A stretch of 14,415 nt of DNA from Phoronis ovalis (taxonomy: Eukaryota; Phoronida; Phoronidae). The stretch lies in contig JAOXYB010032520.1 in the NCBI GenBank assembly GCA_028565635.1, forward strand, positions 1 to 14,415, written 5' to 3'. Each line of letters begins with the position of its first letter. Position 1 is the stretch's first letter. The notes beneath the pieces were generated by a model that was not told the DNA's origin, searched no databases, and saw nothing but the letters and a program-made list of their open reading frames with translations. A program made the position numbers and the translations under genes. This document shows positions 1 through 7,092 of the stretch, piece after piece.

Positions 1-32
1 TATATGTATATGTATGTATACATGTTTATATG

Positions 33-273
33 AACTCAGGAAAAAAATATTAACTGAAGATAAAAAAAAAATATTAAGTCGGGGTGAAAATTATGATCTC
101 AGGAAAAAAAATATTAACTCAGGATAAAATTAATTAAGTCGGGGTAAAAAATATGATCTCAAAAAAAAAAATATTAACTCAGGATAAAAAAATATTAATT
201 CGAGGTAAAATTAATTAAGTCGGGGTAAAAATTATGACCTCAGGGGAAAAAATTAACTCAGGAAAAACAAATA
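33..273. repeat. AT-rich minisatellite, ~20-bp monomers in ~60-bp higher-order units
   Basis: Monomers of about 20 bases end in TATT, AATT or TATG and begin with one of three variants: A(A/T)CTCAGG, AACTCAGGAT or AAGTCGGGGT. They recur in that order, giving a trimer period of about 60, with A-tracts of varying length. It lies next to the intron 4 homology of copy A, where exon 5 would be expected. Confidence 0.8.
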
Positions 274-350
274 ACACTGGTGTCACTACTATGCTTCCGT
301 ATTATTATTTGTAATTTGACTTATGCAATAAATATAACAATCTGTCTCAG

Positions 351-1402
351 CACTTGACAAATCAAAGTCTTTTATATCCTGGCAATCAATGTAACCTACA
401 TTTTTTCCCAGGACTGCACTGTGTTTCATCATTCTCCAGCTATATAAAACGTTAATTTCAATCTGCTATACATAAGGTGCAGTTTAATCACCATTATATA
501 TATTATTTTTTTTACTGAAATTCGTCCTCATACTGTAGCTTTGGAGCACAGACCGAGGGTCACTTTAATATAGGTGGTTTTCGGACATATGTTTTGTTAT
601 TCTTAAATTCATCACAATATTCATCAGAAGTTGTTAATAAAAGATGCCGGTAAATATAAAATAAACGTAGTATAATAATTAAGTTTTAATCACATGTCTA
701 ATTGTCCATATAATTTTCCTATTTCTTGGTGAAACGACCATCCGACCTTGTTAAAATTCTAAGAAAAATATATTATAGCATAACTTAGAAGTTAGATAAA
801 ACAGCTTCAAAGTATAATAGTTTTAATACTTTTTGGCCGCTGCGCGTTACGATTGGTAAAAATTATTTTAGTTTGTTATGTTATAGTTAGCTAAAGAGGT
901 TATAATTTGGACTGAAGAAATACTGTTGCTTTAGTTATCCTATGGCGTCATTCAGCAATGAAATTAAGTACGCATGACCATTCCACACAGGAATATCCAC
1001 GTTTTCTTGCAAACTATGGTACTAAATTTCTGGAGAAACCCTTGCTTGGAGCTAGTGTCATTTACAAAATATGAGTGATGCCACCAAGTAGAAATGGATT
1101 TTACGTCATTAGGTTTTTGTTATATTCGAGTTAGTTTTTTATCTATTTTACGTCCTAAGTTTAATTTAAAAGTGATTTTACTTACTGAACACCTTAGGAC
1201 ACTTGTATCTAACCGAATAGTCGTCACATGAACCATCAGCTTGATCTGCATTAAAGCAGACTAAGCCCGCGCTTCTAGAACATACTTCTGGAGCTCGCAA
1301 GACATCATTAATTACACTAAGGTCACGGCTGAATATAGTTGTCCCTGTTTTACACTCAATGTCCAGAGGTGTTATACCTTTACAAACATCATTGCCTGCT
1401 AG
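351..1402. repeat. Tandem-duplicated block, left copy (matches about 9182-10466)
   Basis: The block is co-linear with copy B intron 4, intron 3 and exon 3. The 651-1402 part is nearly identical to about 9736-10466 apart from two indels: 54 bases extra in copy A after CACATGT, and about 33 bases extra in copy B near 10104-10137. Both indels are flanked by 3-base repeats. The 351-642 part matches 9182-9490 less well. The segment holding exon 4 in copy B is absent. Confidence 0.85.
1186..1402 (-). CDS. Copy A exon 3: C-terminal half of WxxW domain (open)
   Basis: The exon has 217 nt with the same acceptor (CTTGCAG|CTAGCAGG) and donor (TTCA|GTAAGT) as copy B exon 3. It encodes the same six cysteines and the motif GLVCFNADQ, then SCDDYSVRYKCP. 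Three residues differ: Phe for Leu in GLVC-x-N, and Ala and Gly for Pro and Ala in DQ-x-D-x-SC. It has no intact first half of the domain to join to in this window, so it cannot form a full WxxW fold unless exon 2 is supplied elsewhere. Confidence 0.68.
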
Positions 1403-1689
1403 CTGCAAGAATAAAATCGCTGTCTATTGCGTTGTTCCCCGGAAGCATCTTAATGTCAAAATTCTCGACGCAGTCATAAACTATCAGCTCCGATTTTCTT
1501 CAAATATTTTAGTAAATGCAAACTAGCATTAGTAATAGTTGCAGAATTCCTCACTTTCAGATAGACTGAGAGTCTCACTTTCAGATAGAGATTTTTTGTA
1601 TTTAAAGTTATAAATAATGTCAATGATATTCACTAATCAGTCAGACTGACAGATATGTGGACAGTTTCAAGTCCTATCCCCGGTCCTAC

Positions 1690-1980
1690 CCCTGAAAGTC
1701 ATTCGGGCTAAAAATGTCTACACTTCTGATTTCTACTTATAACTGAAAACACGAGAATCTCGTTAATAAAAGCACTGGAACCAGAAAAGAATTGAAAAGA
1801 ATAATGAAGAGCATAGGTTCCAAACAAAGTATTGCATACTAGCTAAGGCTATTATGCCTGATGCAATAATTAACATGATACTGAATAGACTGACGAAAAT
1901 TGACTCCCAATTTCTCATAACACGAAGAAACTTTAAAGTATTATTTAACTATTGACCGGATCAAATCGCGACTTGAATCC
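1690..1980. repeat. Diverged intron 2 of copy A (matches about 10545-10920)
   Basis: Stretches such as GAATCTC, AATAATGAAGAGCATAGGTTCCA and TTATTTAACTAT occur in the same order as in copy B intron 2, at clearly lower identity than around exon 3. The match ends near 1980, just before the expected exon 2 position. Beyond it is a short AAC/ACA microsatellite (2016-2030). Confidence 0.6.
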
Positions 1981-2047
1981 AATTATCTTAATATGAGTAT
2001 ATTCAATACACATCGACAACAACAACAACAGCAGAAGCTTTGCTTAC

Positions 2048-2140
2048 TCCGACAAGTACAAGCCGATTCGGCACGATTTGTAGATAATTTTGTCGAAATT
2101 CCTAGACAAGAATATAAAAGTACTAGATACCACTGTGCCA
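2048..2140 (-). pseudogene. Possible relic of copy A exon 2 (frameshifted)
   Basis: Co-linearity with intron 2 of copy B places a missing exon 2 at about 2048. There the plus strand has CTTACTCC, matching CTTACTCG at the copy B donor (minus donor CGGA|GTAAGC). At 2128-2141 TACCACTGTGCCAT aligns with TACCACTGGGTCCA of copy B with one base missing, which would break the frame inside W-T-Q-W-Y. The middle is weakly similar and about 25 bases longer. No acceptor equivalent is seen. The match is short and could be chance. Confidence 0.35.
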
Positions 2141-2725
2141 TTGTTACCACATGTAGGTGCATGTAGAGGTTGCTCTAACCGATCCCACAACATGATTTAT
2201 AAATAGAGCCAAAACTCATCCAATAACAGAAGAGGCAATTAAACATACCTACAAATAAACGAACACCCGTCTGTCTAAAACTCTTAAAAAATACAGCGGA
2301 AACAAGACTCCTAACAACTTGTTCTTTTTTGCTTGTTCTTTTCCACACAAAAAAAATCCTTCTCATGTAAAATCACGCGAATCGTACGACAAACTGACCT
2401 ACAAATCATAAAATTTATAGCGGACCTCGGAACTGGGACATCGGGGATGTTGTCCCTCGAGGGAGGGACCTGAGTTAGGTTCTCCCAATAAATCCATTCA
2501 AAACGATCGATAAACTACTCACCCAGTTTCACTACCTTACTTAAAAAACAACTGGAGTTATTCAAGGAAAATACTGAGATCGGTGGTGACGACCTCTGGT
2601 TGGTTGAGACCTTCTTCGGTATTACCTAAACAATTAAAAGATTGTTTTAATTAACTTGCCCACCGAGTGTCATTACGCTAGGCTTAAAAATACTCTAGTT
2701 ATAAACAAAAGAATATTTGGAGGAT

Positions 2726-2773
2726 GGGGCTATAAATGGGGGGCTTTAGGGGGCCTTGGGGGATCTTTTGGGG
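2726..2773 (+). other. G-quadruplex-type G-run cluster
   Basis: Five runs of four to six G (2726-2729, 2738-2743, 2749-2753, 2758-2762, 2770-2773) are separated by 4-8-base loops on the plus strand. This fits the usual G-quadruplex rule in an otherwise AT-rich region. It would be C-rich in the copy A transcript. Confidence 0.6.
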
Positions 2774-2930
2774 TTGGGACTCTTCGCAAGCTTGTGGGCC
2801 CTGGGGGTTTCCGGCGCACTTTTAAGAAATAGGGTGGTGCCCCACTTGTGGATGGTCGCTGGCTGCTCTTTTATGTTGTGAGTTACTACTGTTGCTTTTA
2901 TAGAGGGGATTGTATTATGTGTATACCCCT

Positions 2931-3066
2931 ATCACCATTCACCAATTACAAAAAGGTAAATTCACCATTCACTATTCACCAACAATTTCTAAACCTCATT
3001 CTCATTCACCAGTAAATAGTGCAATTCACCTTTCACCACAGTTTTCAGCAATAATTCACCAATATA
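2931..3066. repeat. ATTCACC-rich degenerate repeat
   Basis: ATTCACC or TTTCACC recurs about eight times at irregular spacing. The open frame across it on the plus strand (2910-3155) is rich in His, Ser, Pro and Thr because of this repeat and matches no family I recognise, so I do not call it a gene. Confidence 0.55.
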
Positions 3067-3494
3067 TCAATTTACAAACTCGCATGGATGTGCTTACAAA
3101 TCCTGAAAAGTTCTCTGACATTTATAAGATGTCTTTAGACAAAAAGAGTATGTAATTTATAAGTATGTCAATTATTTATTCACTTAATTATGACTATGCA
3201 GTCAATGCCTTCAGTTTATATTTTTAAGTTACGTTTTGTACAAATATATGTGATGTACCTTTAATTGTATGTTAAGTAGAATAGCAAAAGCTCCAAGACA
3301 AATATAATTTAAGAACAAACAGCAAGCGTGAATGATATTTCACTTTGATGTATAGTGCTAAATTCAAAAACAGTGAAATCTTTGAAATACTGTTTTAACA
3401 TAGTTAAAACTAGCAAAGGCCAGGTTGCACACTCAACTTAGGATTATTTTATAACATAGTCTACATGTAGTAACAAATAACTACATAAAATCCT

Positions 3495-3975
3495 CAAATT
3501 TGAAGTTTCAAGCAATTTTAAGATTTTGACTGTTGACCTTTTCCGCCACTCAGACGATCTCTAAATGACCTTTTGACTTCATTTTTGAACTTTTTATCGA
3601 ACATAAAAAATTTGACCTTCTGACCTCACAATGGCCAAATGACCTTAGATGACCTTAAAAGGACATAAAACCATCATTTTTGAAAGTTTCATGTAATTTT
3701 AAGATTTTAACCGTTTGACCTCAAATTGACCTTTTTAAATCAATGTCAGCAAATCCCAACCCCAGGATGTCACATGTCCAACTACAAGCTCGTAACCTTC
3801 TTTTCTGTAAGAACTTGTCGAAAACATGCTAGAAAAGGAAAATCTGACCTTTTGACCCCTAAACACTGGGAAAATCATCAAAAAGACCTTTGTATAACCT
3901 GATACAATCATTTTTGAACGTTTGAAGCAATTTTAGAAATTTGACATAATGACATCAAGTTGACCACTGACCTCT
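3495..3975. repeat. Degenerate tandem repeat rich in TGACCTT
   Basis: The core TTTGAAgTTTcA-x-GCAATTTTAAGATTTTGAC recurs near 3501, 3681 and 3915, each followed by clusters of TGACCTT, TGACCTC or TGACCCC. About eleven TGACC motifs occur. The unit is about 180-235 bases, diverged. It sits inside intron DNA of copy A. Confidence 0.65.
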
Positions 3976-4062
3976 TTTTTTGTATGTCCCCCTCCTGCTG
4001 AGTCCATACATCAGTTTGGCGCCTGTAGCTCACATATGTTACATATAATTACATTATTTTAC

Positions 4063-4390
4063 CTAGTGAATTTTCCTTGTGTATCACCTGCCAATCAATG
4101 TTTTCAACCAACATATTATTAGATAGATGTACAAAGCTGGATGTTATGTAGTAAGCACGGCATTCTTTCGTGTTCGTATTGTAACAAGCAATACTGCATG
4201 GCGATCCCTGCAAATTCAAAAGCTGACATTCTTGAGAGCAAGAAGCAGAAGTATTTCTCCGCAAACTCACATATTCGTGTGTAGAAACCAGCAATCTATT
4301 TGGTATAATACGAAATAGGCTGCCAGCAGTAGCAATTATAACCAAATTTACGACGGGAACAGAGAGCAATAGCAGCCGTTTGAAAGACAT
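4063..4390 (-). CDS. Copy A exon 1: signal peptide and PAN/apple-like domain (open)
   Basis: The exon has 328 nt, the same length as copy B exon 1, and the same donor CTAG|GTAAAAT. The ATG at 4390-4388 has A at -3. The leader MSFKRLLLLSVPVVNLVIIA is followed by TAGS, a plausible cleavage site. All five mature cysteines are kept (CSQEC, PCSIAC, KECRAYY), as is DWQVIHKE. By eye 24 of 109 residues differ from copy B, mostly in the leader and between the cysteines, while the nucleotides are about 85% identical. The frame has no break, so exon 1 may still be translated or only recently released from selection. Confidence 0.7.
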
Positions 4391-4669
4391 GTTTTGTCTG
4401 AAACTGAATGCTATACTTTATTTGTTAATATTTGAATTCTCACATTCTTTATTGATCATTGATCCTCGAAAAATTTCTAAGTATAATGTAAATAAATTAA
4501 AGTAAAAACCGATAGCTAATTAGAAATCCAAAACAGCATTTAAAAAATTCAAAATACCACGTTCTACATTAGGTGGTGTCGCCGTTTTCACTTTTATTCT
4601 TGAAGGAAATTATGTTTTCCCCCAAGTTATTGCGAAATTTCCATTATTTATACGTTATGAGATCAAGAG
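4391..4669. other. Upstream region of copy A, nothing recognised
   Basis: Similarity to the copy B upstream region ends about 12-15 bases before the ATG. The rest is AT-rich, with no clear TATA box or initiator that I can defend. Confidence 0.4.
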
Positions 4670-4896
4670 TAGGTAGAATATCAACAAGATATCGTAAACT
4701 AACAGACAGTCTATTTTGATGTCTCTATTGTTTCATAAATGACTACACCTAAAGGTGGAAAGGGATGATAGATATCAAAATATCGTACAATCTATTCTGG
4801 ACTTCTCTGCCCAGCTCATAAAATACTCCATCTGGTGGATGAGAGGGAAGTAAGGATATTAAAACATCATAATAGATGATCCATTCTGGGTTTCTC
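4670..4896. repeat. ~85-bp minisatellite, left block
   Basis: Landmarks repeat in order: a GATATC/ATATCGTA segment, CAGTCTATTcTGg, TCTCTGCCcAGCTCATAAA and CTCCATCTGGTGGaTGaGAGG. CTATTCTGG-like anchors fall near 4709, 4791 and 4882. The third unit breaks off after TTTCTC at 4896, where a transposon end begins. Confidence 0.7.
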
Positions 4897-6398
4897 GCCT
4901 AAGTACACTATTAGCGTAGCACTACTTGAGCTGTAAGGTTCTCGGACAGTTCTTAAACAAAACATAGGGGGTGTAGAGGTGTCAGTGGCGGATACAGGAT
5001 TTCCCTGAAGGGGTGGCGTGGAAAAAAGGCATTTGAGGGCGAGCTCCCGCAAGGCGCGAAGCGAAACTAGAGGAGTCCGGGGTATGCCCCCCGGAAAATT
5101 TTTGAAATTTGGTGCGTTTTCCTGCAATCTGGTGCATTCAGAGACTCTTTTTTCAATGACAATCTGCGCTCCTCTTTATACATTTAAACATAAATTATTA
5201 TTGTTAAGACTAATTAATTTAAAGAAAAAAAAATCACAAATTTTATCCAAGAGGGACTGAGGTCAGTCTACATGCAGGGCTGCACATTCAGCTTTTAATT
5301 ATTTGTAGATTTTACCTAAACCTTCAGTATAATTATTTTGAATTTATGTTTTTTACTCAGTATTGAAATGGAGGTTTATCACGTCAGCTTAGAATTACTA
5401 AAGAGGCATGCATTGTCATTGTACTGGTTAATAATAGACAATGGTCTGGTATGGTATACAGGTATGGTATTTTATATAAAATCTTATAGGTATATTTTTT
5501 ACAATTTGTTAGAAGTACGTTTGCAATTTAATGTTCAGAATTAATTCTTGGGAAGGGGGGGGGTGCGCGCCTTCCACGCCCGCCCGTAAATTCGCGACTG
5601 GGTGTGTCTCGCTGGACAGAAATCCGTTGGATTGATAGCTCAGCTATAGACTGTCACTTGTGAAATTAACGGAAATCTCTGGGCGCATCACATGACCTCG
5701 TATCAGTTCGCGTACGAGAGGTCAAGTTCAAGTAGCTTCAGTTTCCGATCGGGGAAATCTCCAAGGGGGTTCAATTTTTGGCAAATACCTCGAAATCTGT
5801 ACGGTTGTTGGGGGGGGGGGGGGGAAATGGACCGGTTTTCCTAAGATATATGTGTGATGCAAGTGGACCGAGAGAGAAATTGGCGCTCAGCGTATAGGTT
5901 TTTTTAACAAATATATTTGAAATCGTTCATTTAACATTGCGTTGGATGGGACTTTCTACTGTTGTGTGCCACGTTAGATTCGCCATTAAACTCAATTCAA
6001 AACGTTGTAACGTTCATGCGCATATCAAATAGAGCAACATTCCCGAAACTAGTATCTCTTCATAATGTGAGCGTACACTCTTTCATACACTACCAGTAGT
6101 AATTTTTCGTGCAGTCTTGACCAAACCGATTTTGAGAAAATCGCTTTAGAACAAAATCGACCCATGATTCACACTATTCCTGTGACAAATAGGCCCGAAT
6201 TCAAATTCCGATTTTTAAAAAATATAATGATCTCTGGGATTTTATTGCTTTAGTCAGAAAGTACAACATGTTGACATTACAAAACACCCGAAATTAAAAC
6301 GCCACGCCCCCCGAAAATGAAAAAATACGTGTATTAGTATGCCGGTACTATTATCGTATGTAGTGCCAACAATTCCTCGTGCTATGGTGTACTTAGGC
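4897..6398. mobile_element. Non-autonomous DNA transposon with 12-bp inverted ends, hosting a nested MITE
   Basis: GCCTAAGTACAC at 4897-4908 and its exact reverse complement at 6387-6398 bound the segment, and similarity continues inward (CTATTAGC against CCATAGC). TTCTC precedes the left end and follows one base after the right end (6400-6404), a probable 5-bp target duplication. The minisatellite outside continues across the gap. Without the nested element it is about 880 bases and I see no transposase in it. It contains a 15-G run at 5810-5824. The family is not recognised. Confidence 0.6.
4983..5600. mobile_element. 618-bp MITE, hAT-like ends
   Basis: The left end CAGTGGCGGATACAGG and the reverse complement of the right end, CAGTCGCGAATTTACGG, form imperfect inverted repeats, with further similarity around GGCGTGGAA about 30 bases in. 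GGTGT at 4978-4982 and 5601-5605 is an exact 5-bp target duplication. The left interior (GGCGAGCTCCCGC, GGTATGCCCCCCGGAAAATT) matches, from memory, a repeat type common in marine invertebrate genomes. There is no transposase. Open frames inside (for example 5018-5260) are incidental. CAGTG ends suggest hAT, but hAT duplications are usually 8 bp. Confidence 0.7.
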
Positions 6399-6612
6399 CT
6401 TCTCCGCCTAGCTCATACCATACTCCATCTGATGGTTGAGAGGTATGTTAGAATATTGAAATATCGTAATAGACAGTCTATTTTGTTTTTTTGTTTGGTT
6501 CATAAATGACTCTATCTGGTGGTGGAAGGTATCATGTTAGAATATCAAATCGTAATGCAGTCTATTCTGGACTTACTGCCTTGCTCACGAATGACTCCAT
6601 CTGGTGAATACT
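6399..6612. repeat. ~85-bp minisatellite, right block
   Basis: This has the same unit as 4670-4896, resuming with TTCTCCGCCTAGCTCATACC, the point where the left block stops. CAGTCTATTtTG-like anchors fall near 6476 and 6560, and CTCCATCTG(A/G)TGG occurs three times. It ends near 6612. Confidence 0.7.
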
Positions 6613-7017
6613 TAATTATGACTAGCGTAAGTTAATCGTTAAAATAGTCAATCATAGACTCGATTCCTGTATGCATGTTTTGGTTGACGTTGATACCTGA
6701 AGGTAGGTAGCTAGTTGAGTAGGCAAAATAGCACTTCAATTTGATAGATGTGTAATATCAAGATATATTCTGCAATATATATATAAATATACAGTGTATA
6801 TAAGTAAGGTAAATATAATGCGTATATTTCGAATAACCAAAGCTGTATCAAACTCGACAAAGTTCTCATGATCAATTACTTAAATTTTAAATATTTTGAA
6901 TAACATGTGTTCTTTAGCTAAATTATAGTCGTTTCTTTAGTTCGACTAAGTTCAAACGTTGTCACAATGTACTCCCTATGATGACTGCTTGGCCATGGTT
7001 TTAAAAGCAGGTTTGTG
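6613..7017. other. 3' flank of copy B, AT-rich
   Basis: This should hold the 3'-UTR and poly(A) site of copy B. I see no canonical AATAAA or ATTAAA on the minus strand. A TATATATAAATATA run lies near 6776-6791. No coding signal was seen. Confidence 0.4.
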
Positions 7018-7092
7018 CTACACAGCATTTCTACCCTGGTAATAAAGCCACATGACATCTTCTTCATCTAGGGCTTTGTTGTAAATTCTCAG
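7018..7092 (-). CDS. Copy B exon 8: terminal coding exon
   Basis: The exon has 75 nt including TAG at 7020-7018. The acceptor is TTGTTTTACAG|CTGAGAATT, phase 0, matching exon 7. It encodes LRIYNKALDEEDVMWLYYQG, then RNAV and stop. With the exon 7 end this completes the family ending D-E-L-R-I-Y-N-K-A-L, followed by a short helix. Nothing follows the jelly roll, so the protein ends about one helix after it. By eye I see no AATAAA or ATTAAA on the minus strand in the next 400 bases. Confidence 0.8.
   Translation of the reverse strand: MRIYNKALDEEDVMWLYYQGRNAV

Larger units (their letters stand above)
1403..4062. other. Non-coding region between copy A exons 1 and 3
   Basis: Apart from the intron 2 homology (1690-1980), the exon 2 relic and the repeats listed separately, 1403-1690, 2146-2720, 2790-2930 and 3070-3495 hold nothing I recognise. 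A 12-bp palindrome TCCCTCGAGGGA lies at 2453-2464. Intron 1 next to the exon 1 donor is not similar to that of copy B. Confidence 0.5.
1186..4390 (-). pseudogene. Copy A: broken tandem paralogue of the PAN-WxxW-LamG gene (partial at left edge)
   Basis: This is a head-to-tail duplicate of copy B on the same strand. Exon 1 (4063-4390) and exon 3 (1186-1402) match copy B exons in length, phase and splice sites, and both are open. Exon 2 is missing in usable form: only a possible frameshifted relic lies near 2048-2140. Exon 4 is gone, because the intron DNA that flanks it in copy B (up to 9496 and from about 9735) is directly joined at about 648 in copy A. Splicing exon 1 straight to exon 3 is out of frame and gives TGA at the fifth codon. 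Exons 5-8 are not within the window. I call it a pseudogene. It could instead be a reduced gene using unseen exons to the left, or exon 1 could splice elsewhere. Confidence 0.65.

Noticed and set aside
2041-2160. tRNA-derived SINE with an AAC-repeat tail
   Set aside because: I could not find A and B box promoter motifs in the right spacing, and the stretch overlaps the predicted exon 2 relic.
2175-2366. 63-codon minus-strand open frame rich in Phe, Cys and Trp
   Set aside because: It has no match to exon 2 or any domain, lacks plausible splice borders, and is probably a chance frame in AT-rich DNA.
2910-3155. 81-codon open frame on the plus strand with a Met start
   Set aside because: Most of it is the ATTCACC repeat, giving low-complexity His/Ser/Pro/Thr sequence. 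It matches no domain and has no splice or promoter context.
4127-4318. Plus-strand open frames opposite exon 1 of each copy (4127-4318 and 11563-11757)
   Set aside because: They are antisense shadows of the conserved PAN exon.
5018-5260. Open frames on both strands within 4867-5260
   Set aside because: They arise from the GC-rich end of the MITE. This repeat type commonly gives chance open frames, and there is no transposase motif.
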